Of a stretch of 64,000 nucleotides of DNA, positions 34,401 to 45,036 are shown one piece after another. The DNA is taken from positions 20,849,517 through 20,913,516 of the forward strand of contig NC_034014.1 of NCBI RefSeq assembly GCF_000346465.2, in the 5' to 3' direction. The DNA comes from Prunus persica (taxonomy: Eukaryota > Streptophyta > Magnoliopsida > Rosales > Rosaceae). The notes under the pieces are model-generated. The model was not told the DNA's origin, did not search any database, and saw only the letters and a list, made by a program, of their open reading frames with translations. A program made the translations under genes and the position numbers. Positions within the stretch are counted from its first letter, which is position 1. Each line of letters starts with the position of its first letter.

Positions 34401-35016
34401 AAATACTATAATACGTCGTTTTTGTAAATAACCGTCGTTTTTATATTAATTTTGTGCAGCCGTCATTGGATTTTGCTGATTGTAAGAGCAAAGAGAGAAA
34501 CCGTCTATTTTCTGGATCCTCTGCCAGGAAATCGTGTGGTCGATGAAGAGGCCAAAAACATCGTGAACAGTGCTTTAAAAATATATAATACCCACATAGC
34601 CCGAGCAGGACGTAAAAATGTAATTTGGAAAACTCTCTCAGGCACACCAAAGCAACCCAGCAATGTCGAATGCGGGTATTATGTAATGCGCTTCATGAGG
34701 GACATCATCATGGATCCTTCCTTGGGGTTTGAGAATAAGGTAAGAAGAAATTACCTTCATACATTTCACGTCGTTTTTTGTATTATCAACGACGGTCGTG
34801 TAAAATTAACGTCGTTGAATGGATATACTACGTCGGTTATGAAAAATATCGTCGTCTGTGATTGAATTTCTTTTTATTTATAAACCCTAATAGTCATTGT
34901 TTATGCAGTATGCCAAGGGAAACCAGGAAGCTTCATACCCCCAAGAAGCCATTGATGAAGTCCGGAATGAATGGGCAGAGTTTGTTTTCCAAATTATTAA
35001 ACAGGGCAATTATTGA
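31474..35016 (+). CDS. Ptta/En/Spm transposase-like domain fused to an Ulp1-type (C48) protease, 715 aa
   Basis: Coding exons 31474-32283, 32751-33305, 33619-33842, 34057-34227, 34460-34739 and 34909-35016 join with canonical GT..AG sites and matching phases to give one open frame. Residues about 78-270 (IVEYNKRGKGVG...IPLVDKKWSQIP) resemble the plant Ptta/En/Spm transposase family, the presumed DNA-binding partner of TNP2. Residues 271-455 are charged with a probable coiled coil and a Lys/Glu-rich tail. The C-terminal third is a cysteine protease of the SUMO-protease fold with His589 (RHWILLIV), Asp606 (YFLDPL), Gln652 and Cys658 (VECGYYVMRFM). The His-Asp spacing (17) and Gln-Cys spacing (6) equal those of yeast Ulp1. 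Whether it cleaves SUMO, another ubiquitin-like protein or the transposon proteins is unknown. The ATG is the first in frame after the intron acceptor. Confidence 0.85.
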
Positions 35017-35370
35017 ACACTTGATATTTATGTATAATGTACCAATTTTCTCTATAATATGTAATGTAAAAATTTGTTGAGGTTTTCTTAAATTAAAAAA
35101 AAAACAAACATACAAATTGCTTAACCGACGTGTAATACTTTTCCAACGACCTAATAAAGTCAATAACCGTCGTATTTTGTTGTTGCGTGTTTTAAACAAA
35201 TACGACGTAAAAAAATAGTTAGACGACGTTCTTTGAACAATTGAGTCGTTAATGGTTTACAATATCTTCAATTTCTTAAGGGTTCAGGGTATAATCGACG
35301 ACGTTTATGTAACGACTGCGGTTAAGTCGTAAAATATATATTTTACGTCGTATAGTTAAATAGCCGCCAT

Positions 35371-36624
35371 GGTTTCTCATTTTAACGACGTCATTTTAAC
35401 GACTTAGTAGTCTATTACAATTTACAACGTCTACAATTTATTTAACACCGACGTGGTTTGTTGTATGGTAAGAATATTTTATTATTTTTATATCAAAATA
35501 TTCAAAATAAATATAAAATAAATCAGAAAATTGAAAAGTCAACTCCTATGAAGTCATTGATATATTTTCTTCCACATAAACCTTGAAAAAATTCATTTTG
35601 AATAACAAAAATTTAAAATGACCATCCAAAACAAAATTGTTTTGATGAGTCATAAAATCACTTCTAGTTTTATGGTTTAGGGTTTAGAGTCTAGGGTTTA
35701 GAGATTAGGGTTGTTATTTATTGGGGTTTATTTTTAAAGTATAATTTTTGGGTAGTCTATGTTATATGTTAGGCTTTAAAACCATAAAACCTTTTATAAA
35801 CTTAATTTTTTAAATTGTATAATTTAATTTTATGGGTTTAGTGTATTAATTTTTAACGACGGTGGTTGGGTCGTGGAATACATATTTTACGTCGTACAGT
35901 AAAACATACGACATGGTTTACGCTTTAAACGACGTCATTTTAATATGTAAGTCGGTTTATATAATTTACAACGTTTTTAATTTCTTAACACCGACGTGGT
36001 TTCTCATTTTAACGACGTCATTTTAACGACTTAGTAGTCTATTACAATTTACAACGTCTACAATTTATTTAACACCGACGTGGTTTGTTGTATGGTAAGA
36101 ATATTTTATTATTTTTATATCAAAATATTCAAAATAAATATAAAATAAATCAGAAAATTGAAAAGTCAACTCCTATGAAGTCATTGATATATTTTCTTCC
36201 ACATAAACCTTGAAAAAATTCATTTTGAATAACAAAAATTTAAAATGACCATCCAAAACAAAATTGTTTTGATGAGTCATAAAATCACTTCTAGTTTAAT
36301 GGTTTAGGGTTTAGAGTCTAGGGTTTAGAGATTAGTGTTGTTATTTATTGGGGTTTATTTTTAAAGTATAATTTTTGGGTAGTCTATGTTATATGTTAGG
36401 CTTTAAAACCATAAAACCTTTTATAAACTTAATTTTTTAAATTGTATAATTTAATTTTATGGGTTTAGTGTATTAATTTTTAACGACGGTGGTTGGGTCG
36501 TGGAATACATATTTTACGTCGTACAGTAAAACATACGACATGGTTTACGCTTTAAACGACGTTATTTTAATATGTAAGTCGGTTTATATAATTTACAACG
36601 TCTTTAATTTCTTAACACCGACGT
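35371..36624 (+). repeat. 627-bp tandem duplication inside the CACTA element
   Basis: Two directly adjoining copies (35371-35997 and 35998-36624) are nearly identical, differing at a few bases. Each contains CGTCGT-type motifs at its edges and an AT-rich core with telomere-like GGTTTAGGGTTTAGAG. It lies between the two transposon genes. Confidence 0.92.
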
Positions 36625-37796
36625 GGTTTTTCAGTCGTCGTTATATAAAAAATTCAAAATAAATTTAAAATTAATCCGAAAAATGAACGGCCTTACGTTC
36701 TTAATCCGAAAAATGAAGTTTCCGTCGTGGAATATTAAATTTACGTCGGTACTTGTAGAACTTTCGCCTTGGTTTTTCTTTCGACGTTTTATAACGCGCG
36801 CGCTCTAAAAATTTTCGCGCGACCTAAATTTTTTTAGATTTGGCTCTTAGTCTTATACTTTGATCCCTGAAACCTAAAATTTCAGATTTCACGCGACATA
36901 ACATTTCGCTCTCTCACTTCTGCTCTAATTAAAAGTTGCACTCTCCAGGCTCGTCGAATCTGTGAGCTCGTCCAACCTGTAAGTATAAACCCTATCTTCC
37001 CCTTGTAAATTCATTGAATGATATTAGGTTGTTTTGTTAAAGGGTTTTATGTGTATGCTTTGCGATCTGTTAATAATGTGCTTATAGGTATGGGTTCATG
37101 GATTTTCTGTTTAATGGGTTCATGACAAGATCAAATAAAGGTGTACTTTTGCTGGAAATCAACACAAAAAGACACATCACCAACTTCCAAATGATTTCCA
37201 GCAAAAGGACACCTTTATTTGATCTTGTCATTTTCCGCTCTGGAGAAGGTGCAAAGTGCACCAATGCTTATAGGTATGGGTTCATGGATTTTCTGTTTAA
37301 TGGGTTCATGGATTACATTATCTGTTATGTTGAATTGGGAATGGATTTAATTTTGTCGTATCTTTTAATCACCCTATGTTATGTTGAATTGGGAATGGAT
37401 TTATTGTTTTCATGCTTGGTTTCATGTATATGTTGGTTTCTTGCTTGGTTTCATATATATGTTGTGTTCTTAATGGGTTTTGTGTTCTTGAAAATAAACT
37501 GAGACACGACGAATTTTAAGGCTTACGACGACGATTACACGACGGTTTTTTTAAACTACCGTCGTTGTATTACTTATACACGACGGTTTTTTCATAAACC
37601 GTCGTTTGTATTACTTATAATAGACGACGTCTGTTGAAAATCCGTCGTCTATATATGCCAAATACGTCTGTTTTTGTTTAAAACCCGTCGTCTCTGTTGT
37701 GTATTACTTGCGATTAGATCATTGTATAATCTGCTATAGTGATGGTCATTGCCTGTATTTTCACTTTATTATAGATAATAGGTTATAGTGTCGGAG
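36625..37796 (+). promoter_or_regulatory. Probable promoter/5'UTR region of the TNP2-like gene, with an inverted repeat
   Basis: A CT-rich segment (about 36895-36978) ending in the donor GTAAGTATAAACC looks like a 5'UTR exon. An acceptor-like TTTATTATAG near 37773 lies shortly before the ATG at 37797. Between them are a near-perfect inverted repeat with 39-base arms (37122-37160 and 37193-37231, GACAAGATCAAATAAAGG...) and more CCGTCGT motifs (37505-37700). No coding exon is evident. Confidence 0.5.
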
Positions 37797-39209
37797 ATGG
37801 ATAAGTCATGGATGCACTCGGATAGAAGATCGAAGGCATATGAGTTTGGGGTGGAAGCATTTTTGAACTTTGCTGTAGAAAATCTTCTAACTACAACACA
37901 TATCCGTTGTCCATGTGTTAAATGTGTTAATTTGAAGTTGTTTGGGGTTGGAATTATAAGGGATCACTTATACTTTAATGGAATTGACCAAAGCTATAAG
38001 AATTGGACATTTCACGGAGAACCTTGGGAAGCAACTACTAATGCTAGCAGAAATGTTGAAGAAGATGATGGCCATAGTAGGTACAGTTTTGTGTCTGAAG
38101 AAATTGATATGGATGATAATGATTTTGGTGATTTTGGTTCGGATCCGTATGAGTTTGCCAATGTGATTGGGGATGGAGATCAACCAGTGTACCCTGGTTG
38201 TAGAAAGTACACGAAGTTATCGGCATTAGTGAAGTTGTATAATTTGAAGGCAAAACATGGGATGAGTGATGTCTGTTTTACAGAATTATTGATACTTCAA
38301 GGCGATTTGCTTCCAGAAGGAAATACAATACCAACCTCCATGTATGAGGCTAAAAAGACTTTGTGTGCATTGGGGCTGAGTTATGAGAAAATGCACGCAT
38401 GCCCCAATGATTGCATCTTGTATTGGAAGGAGTATGAGGATTCAACTAATTGTCCTACTTGTGGTATCTCAAGGTGGAAGGAAGGCAAAGATGCAATCTT
38501 GAAAGAGGGTGTGCCAGCGAAGGTGGTGTGGTATTTTCCCCCAATTCCAAGGTTTAAAAGGATGTTTCAATCACATGAGACAGCTAAGAGTTTGACTTGG
38601 TGGCATGTTGCTAGAAAATCAATTGACGGTCAGATGTCTCATCCGGCGGATTCCCCGTCTTGGAAACTTCTTGATGATAAATGGCCTGAGTTTGGTAATG
38701 AGCCGAGAAACTTGAGATTGGCTCTTTCATCTGATGGATTCAATCCCCACAGTTCTCTAAGTAGCAGATATAGTTGTTGGCCGGTTATCTTAGTTACATA
38801 TAATCTCCCTCCATGGCTGTGCATGAAACGAAAGTTCATGATGTTAACCTTATTGATTTCCGGTCCTAAACAACCCGGAAATGATATAGACGTCTACTTG
38901 GAGCCTTTGATTGATGATTTAAAATCCTTGTGGGTTGGGATTAGAGGAGTGTATGATGCACATAATGGAGAATACTTTACACTCAGAGCTGCATTAATGT
39001 GGACAATTAATGATTTCCCCGCCTATGGAAACTTATCTGGTTGTGTTGTTAAAGGATATAAAGCTTGTCCAATATGCGGCGATGATACACCTAGTCACAG
39101 GTTGAAAAATGGCCACAAAATTTGTTACATTGGGCATAGAAAATGGTTACCAATCAATCATCCATATAGGAGGCAACGAGATGGGTGTGAAGATATATGG
39201 ATTGAATGA
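37797..39209 (+). CDS. TNP2-like CACTA transposase, C-terminally truncated (470 aa)
   Basis: It starts MDKSWMHSDRRSKAYEFGV, the usual TNP2 beginning. It has the transposase-associated domain (about 1-75, CPCVKC at 38-43), a CPNDCILYW...CPTC block (about 200-225) and the transposase_21 domain with SSDGFNPH (D313), YDAHNGEYF (D387), WTINDFPAYGNLSGC, KACPIC (424-427) and HRKWLPINHPYRRQ. The frame then stops. Relatives usually run several hundred residues further, so the C-terminus and probably the last acidic catalytic residue are missing. The frame is otherwise open. An ATG nine bases inside the longest frame was chosen because it begins the conserved MDKSW. Confidence 0.85.
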   Translation: MDKSWMHSDRRSKAYEFGVEAFLNFAVENLLTTTHIRCPCVKCVNLKLFGVGIIRDHLYFNGIDQSYKNWTFHGEPWEATTNASRNVEEDDGHSRYSFVSEEIDMDDNDFGDFGSDPYEFANVIGDGDQPVYPGCRKYTKLSALVKLYNLKAKHGMSDVCFTELLILQGDLLPEGNTIPTSMYEAKKTLCALGLSYEKMHACPNDCILYWKEYEDSTNCPTCGISRWKEGKDAILKEGVPAKVVWYFPPIPRFKRMFQSHETAKSLTWWHVARKSIDGQMSHPADSPSWKLLDDKWPEFGNEPRNLRLALSSDGFNPHSSLSSRYSCWPVILVTYNLPPWLCMKRKFMMLTLLISGPKQPGNDIDVYLEPLIDDLKSLWVGIRGVYDAHNGEYFTLRAALMWTINDFPAYGNLSGCVVKGYKACPICGDDTPSHRLKNGHKICYIGHRKWLPINHPYRRQRDGCEDIWIE

Positions 39210-40570
39210 TGCTTATGTAATTGGCAGTGTATGACATTAATTTTGTAATATATTGTAATGTGATTTCTTCACTTTCTACGTTCAAATAAAACACGACGTT
39301 ATTGTGAATCAGTTATTCAGCATATTTACCGACGTCTTAAAGCAACGTAACAATGAAGAACCACGACGCTATTGTGAAGCAATTATTCAGGATATCACGT
39401 CGGTGAAGGATAAAGAACCGCCATGTAATTCAAAATAACACGACTCCAATCCCATAATACCGACGTCTAAAAAACGAGATATGTAATCTGAACGTTAAAA
39501 AATACGACGTCATCATACATTTTCCACGTCGCAAGTTCTTTTATAAACGAAGAGGAACGAAATTAATTCCGACGGAAATTCATTATAACCGCCGTCTAAT
39601 AACAATTAAACGACGTTATTTGTAATACGGCTCCCATCATAATCTACGCCGTCTATATGTTCTGTAATACGGCTCTCATTTATTTGGAACCGACGTTGTT
39701 TAGACGTTCAACGTCGTCTATATTATTAAGTGCGTCGTGAGTAATGAATACATATAAATACAACGTCGACTATATAAATGTATACGTCGTAAATAATGAC
39801 ACTGACAACTATTTCCACGTCATCTTTTTTAGATAAAATCGAAGTGGAAAATTTATTTCACGACGGTTTTTTGTAAATAAGAGACGTTGTAGAACTTTAG
39901 CAGACTAAACACGTCTGTTTTTATTGTTTTCCGACGTTGTTGTATTTAACAACGTCTAATATTTATGGTCGTTGTTTGTTTCTGAAAATAGGACGTATAA
40001 ATTTTTTAATACGACTCTCATATATTTGTAACTGACGTTGTTTAGTTTTTCAACGTCTACTATAGAAACACATACGTCGTAAATAATGACACTGACAACT
40101 ATTTCCACGTCATCTTTTATCAAAAAATCGAAGTGGAAAATTAATTGTACGACGGTTGTGTTTATATGTGCGACGTAGTAGGTATCAATAACGTCGTCTT
40201 CTAATGTATTTAAAGACGTCATATTTTTTATTGTCGTGAAAATTATATTTAACGTCGGCGTATTTTTATTGTCGTCGTTGTATGTCTATCTTGCGGCCTT
40301 GTTCTCTTAATATGTGTCATATTTTCCCTTTTTAACGACGGTCTTTTTAGAGAATTGGTCGTCTATTATCATCATCGATTGCTTTTTTTAGATCTTTTGC
40401 AGTACAAAGACGTCGTTTTGTATTTTTTGATGACGTTGTATTGTTTAACAACGACGGTTATTTAGCGTCGTGGTTTATGAGGGAAAAGATGACGGTGGAT
40501 TCCACGACCATTGAAAAACCAAATACACGACGGTGATTTACCGTCGTCTTTTTGCTTTTTTGTAGTAGTG
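39210..40570 (+). repeat. 3' subterminal and terminal repeat region of CACTA copy B
   Basis: Dense CGTCGT, CCGACGT and ACGTCTA motifs in both orientations run to the terminal GCTTTTTTGTAGTAGTG. A partly duplicated stretch (about 39775-39850 and 40070-40150, sharing CGTAAATAATGACACTGACA) lies inside. Confidence 0.8.
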
Positions 40571-40888
40571 TTTTAAGATTTAGACCATGGATTCTTTTAT
40601 ATTCGGCGTGTTTGTACTTTCTTCTATGTTAATTGTGTTTGTATTTTCAGATTTTTTTCTTTGGGGTCAGATTTTGTACTTTCATATTGGCTAATTAAAT
40701 AATACAGAATCATAATTGCTTTCCATGAGAAATTCTATAACACAGGAATGTCAATGTTGTGGTATCTCAAGTTAATTACGCACTATTATGTGAGGATACT
40801 AAAACACATTACAATTCATGCGTGATTGATTTGAAATACCGCAACAATAACGTCCATGACGTAGGTAAGTTTTTCATCGTATTTATCT
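40571..40888. other. Resumed NLR1 3' flank
   Basis: After the TSD the sequence again matches the region behind NLR2 (TAATACAGAATC.TAATTGCTTTCCAT at about 40700-40728 against 62954-62980). No gene is seen. Confidence 0.7.
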
Positions 40889-41362
40889 ATATATATATAA
40901 AGCAAAAGACAGAAAATGGTGTAACATTCAAAGTATCATAAAATGCCTTTGGTTAATTCAAACATTAAGAATTGAAATTATTAATTAAATGAGGATAATA
41001 TGGTAAATTCATTTTTTTCATGTTAAAAAAATAAAAATAAAAATAAAATCATATAATCGGTCCTACTTTTATAGAACACTAGCATCTATGAAAGCGTTTC
41101 CGCGCCTGCGAGAGGGTTTTTTAAAAAAATTTAAAATTTATTTTAGAATTAAAAAAGATAATGGGTAGTTGTGTTCCATAAAAATAAGATCCATTATATG
41201 ATTTTTCTTATAATTTTAATTTTTTTAATATGAAAAAGTGTGAATTTACCATATTATCCTCTTTTAATTAATAATTTCAATTCTTAATGTTTTGATTAAC
41301 CAAGGGCATTTTATGGTATTTTGAATGTTTCACCATTCTCTGCCTTTTACTTTATATATATA
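40889..41362. mobile_element. Foldback MITE with long terminal inverted repeats
   Basis: The left arm (TATATATAAAGCAAAAGAC...GGATAATATGGTAAATTCA) and the inverted right arm match for about 150 bases with a few substitutions. They surround a short centre with GTTTCCGCGCCTGCGAGAG. It has no coding capacity. The TA-rich ends hide the target duplication. Part of the centre recurs, inverted, just right of 45968. Confidence 0.8.
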
Positions 41363-41772
41363 GGGGTCGTTTGGCACGGCGGACTGTCATGGACTGGACT
41401 AAATTCTGGGACTGTCTCGAATTAGCTCGGATTGGCCTAAGCTGGATTAAGTACTGACCTACGTTTGGTATTGGGTCGGACTAAGATGCTGGATTGTAAA
41501 AATAGTGAAGATCTATGTTTGGTGTTATGTCAGACTAAAAATAATTATTTTAATATTTAATTTTAATTAATAAAAAATTAATAAAATTCTAATATTTAAT
41601 TTTAATTAAGGCCTTTTTTACCTAAAAATAAATAAAAAGTAAGAACAATAAAATGATATTAAGTCCAACAACAACAACCAAAAAAAAAAAAAAGGGACCG
41701 TTATATAAAAGAAGATTGATGGCAACCAAAATGAATGAAGGCAATGTAAAAGGCCCAACACAATAAAATCAA

Positions 41773-42032
41773 ATATATAAAACTAGAAGGAGAAAATGTA
41801 GAGAGAAGTGATATGCTAAAGACAAAGTTTCACCATGTTTATTCCTTCCTAAATCTTTGGTAGAACCACCTATTTATAGGCTTACAAGATAGGAGATTGA
41901 ATACCATCATTTACAATATACCTATAGGTTACAAGTACTAATTACAAATACTTAGTGCATAGGTTACATAAAATCCAACGGTGGAATATTAAGAGGTATG
42001 GTGGTCATCCACCAACTCATGCATTTACAACA
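41773..42032 (-). repeat. 3' LTR of the 3.26-kb element
   Basis: 260 bp, ending GCATTTACAACA on the plus strand and followed by CTCCCCCTTGG, the polypurine tract on the other strand. Confidence 0.85.
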
Positions 42033-44776
42033 CTCCCCCTTGGATGTCCACCATACAATTACATAGTTCCCTCATTAAAAACCTTGCTTGGAAAACCCAG
42101 TGGGACAAAACCAAATCGAAGGGAAAAAGAGTGAAACTTTCTTCTGAATTATTGATATGGTGTTGGATGAGCTTATATTGCCTCGTTAAAACCTTGCTAG
42201 GAAAAACCCAATGGGACAAAAACCTAGTCGTAGGGAAAAAGAGTACAACGCGCATCTGCCTTGAATGTAGTAGAATTGGGATGCTCCCCCTGATTAATAT
42301 CTCTCCTTCTCTGATTTGAGTAATACAAGCAACATTGTCTTCATACATGATCATCTATCACACTATTCAACCTGCTTTTCACTTTTCAAATGATTGAAAT
42401 CTTTAAGAGTATCAACAACTAATTTAGTAGTTAGAATATGTTACAACAATATCAAATTTGAATTCAAAATACTCAAACTCTTAGTGTTAACTCTTAATTA
42501 AGAATATTGTGGTACTTTATATCCTTCAAGAGGTTGCTTCATCTGATATATCTCAAATATTTCATGAGCTTTGAGGATTTCCATGTACCATATAGTCTTA
42601 ATAAATATGCATTTAACACATACTATAAGTTTTGCGTTAAAGTAACAATCGCACTTATAGAAATGTGGATGCATTTACGATGAGATTGGAGACTAAAACC
42701 ACATGTCTCTCCCAGGAAACCTTATGTCATATTAGTGATCTTATTTCACTTCACAAACACCAATTCGTAACCTTCATACTGAACATTTGTAATTTGGTGT
42801 TTGAGTTATAGGTTCAATATCCAACTCTTCTTATTTAGTGATAAATGGAATTGCCTATTTCCATTTTTGGCCAATCACTTAACTTGTCGACATTCATGAA
42901 ACGTGATTTAATATAATCATAGCCCTTGATGATTGTAGTAGCTACTAATAAACCAAATGTATCATCAATTTGTGATCCCACAATTCTTATGTGCATGCAC
43001 ATGCATAATTTATAATCATCTCATTGCTTTGGGGTACCAATGCCTCTTCAGGGGCTTATGTTGTCACTTATGGGACAAACATCTCTTTTACAATGAATTA
43101 TTTAGAATATGTGGATCATAACCTCCTATAGAGCGTTATTTTTTTATAGGGCTTGAATTTTTCAAATAATCTCCATTTCTGAGGAGTTAAGTCTTTAGAA
43201 CCTATATTTCTGACATGCTTCAAGTATGCATTATATATATAGTCACCATGTTAATGGATTGTGATACGAGAATATCAATCCATGTTAGCATATGTACAAC
43301 TTATATATGCATTATCTTGATGAGACAAAAGCGGATTGATTCAACACTATTTCACGACGTTCTTTAGGAATTGTCATTTCTCCCCCTAACGGCGGGAAAA
43401 TTGTCTCAAAATGTAGGAAAATAAACTCACAGTCGTTATCAAATATGTGACCATTTTAGTAGGCACATTCAGTAAAACTGGTGAAGTGATCCATAATTAG
43501 ATATTATATAGGCTCACAAATATCCCCTTGAATTATTTCAGGAAAGATGGCTCAAAGTCAATTTTTGACTGAGATGATCTTATGACAACTTTTATTTGTG
43601 AGCGTTCTTTGTAATGATATTGTTGGACAAGACAATAATTTGAGTCTTTAAACGATGTCCTTACAAATTTATAAAAATCTTATGCATCATTGTGGGACAT
43701 GGATTGCCAAGATAGTCATGTCACAACATAAAAGTTATTCGGTCAATGAACTTCTAGTTCATGACATCATAATCTTCAACTATAATAGTTATGTAATATT
43801 GGGGCCTCAAGAACTTTTGGTTCATAACATCATAAACTTCCTACCCACAAAAGAAAGTAGGAAGTTCCTCCAACAGACGCCTCTGGCTATCAATATTGGG
43901 GCGGTAATACAAAACATTACTATTGTAAAACGAAATTAATTAATAACCTAACATAAATAAAATATAATATAATAAAATAAGTAAAGTGGTATAAACAAGG
44001 AATAAAATAAATCAATTAAAGATTATGAAATTCCAAGATAATCCAACATTAATGTGGATTCAATATGTAGATAAAACTACAAGTTTAAGAATTGGATTTC
44101 CAACCAATTCAGGTTCATATAGGCACAAATAAGTAATGAACTTCAAGTTCATATATAGTATTAAGATCCATGAAAAACTATGAACTTCAGGTTCATATCA
44201 ATATATATTCGAAACTTCAGGTACGAATACGTAGATCTAAATAAATTGAATTAATAGTTGTGCTTTGAACTTCATACTCAAATCGATGTATATGCACTCG
44301 AAACTTCTGGTTCAAGTTCTTGACATATGTAGGCCTCATGGAATTCTGATTTTGATTAATACAAAATCGAGGAGTTTTATGTCCTTATGTGCTCTTTAAA
44401 TTCGCGGAACTTCACGCCCTCAATTATTTGGAATCAAAGAACTTCAGGTTCTGATTCAATCAAAAGGACTCTATATCCTAATCTAGTTATATGATGAGGA
44501 TCACGGAACTTCGGGCCCCTGATCTTTTGTATAATTCAAACTCATCATAATAATTAAGATCATACTTAAAATTAAATAAACAAACAAATAAAAACAAAAA
44601 CATGGCATTATATTCATGTGTAATAAGAATAAGAATTTTTTTTTCTTAAACAAGCATGATGAAGTCTGATGGTGAGTACAAAGAAACTCTATACCATGTG
44701 ATGACTCTAGCTCATATAAGAAGAAAGAAAATTCAGAGAAAGAAAACATACCAAGAGCAATGTCGTGCTGATAACG

Positions 44777-45036
44777 TGTTATAAAACTAGAGGGAGAAAA
44801 TGTAGAGAGAAGTGATATGCTAAAGACAAAGTTTCACCATGTTTATTCCTTCCTAAATCTTTGGTAGAACCACCTATTTATAGGCTTACAAGATAGGAGA
44901 TTGAATACCATCATTTACAATATACATATAGGTTACAAGCACTAATTACAAATACTTAGTGCATAGGTTACATAAAATCCAACGGTGGAATATTAAGAGG
45001 TATGGTGGTCATCCACCAACTCATGCATTTACAACA
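44777..45036 (-). repeat. 5' LTR of the 3.26-kb element
   Basis: 260 bp, TGTTATAAAAC...TTTACAACA on the plus strand. It has a TATA-like CCTATTTATAGGC (near 44872) on either strand. The primer site abuts its left edge. Confidence 0.85.

Larger units (their letters stand above)
28420..40570 (+). mobile_element. Complete CACTA (En/Spm) transposon, copy B (12.15 kb)
   Basis: It starts CACTACTACAAAAAGTGAAA and ends GCTTTTTTGTAGTAGTG, giving terminal inverted repeats that match for about 28 bases. The three bases TTT flank both ends (28417-28419 and 40571-40573), the normal CACTA target duplication. After 40573 the NLR 3' flank resumes (GGCTAA.TAAATAATACAGAA, as behind NLR2). It encodes a transposase-like/Ulp1 fusion and a shortened TNP2 transposase in the same direction. 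The ends carry dense CGTCGT-type repeats, and an RPN6 fragment is carried as cargo. It is the intact relative of the copy at 1-3393. Confidence 0.95.
41773..45036 (-). mobile_element. Non-autonomous LTR retrotransposon, short relative (3.26 kb)
   Basis: Two 260-bp LTRs (41773-42032 and 44777-45036) differ at only a handful of positions. On the minus strand the primer site CGTTATCAGCACGA follows the 5' LTR (at 44776 downward), and CCAAGGGGGAG precedes the 3' LTR (42043-42033). The interior has no gag or pol. Parts of it (about 42050-42260, 42880-43260 and 44100-44520) resemble the interior of the 9.3-kb element, including the TGGGTTTTTCCTGGCAAGG segment before the PPT and the palindrome series. 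The left terminus is mutated (ATA instead of TGT), and no clear target duplication is seen. Confidence 0.85.

Noticed and set aside
36303..36335. Interstitial telomere
   Set aside because: Only one or two degenerate TTTAGGG units are present in each tandem copy; too short to be a telomere remnant.
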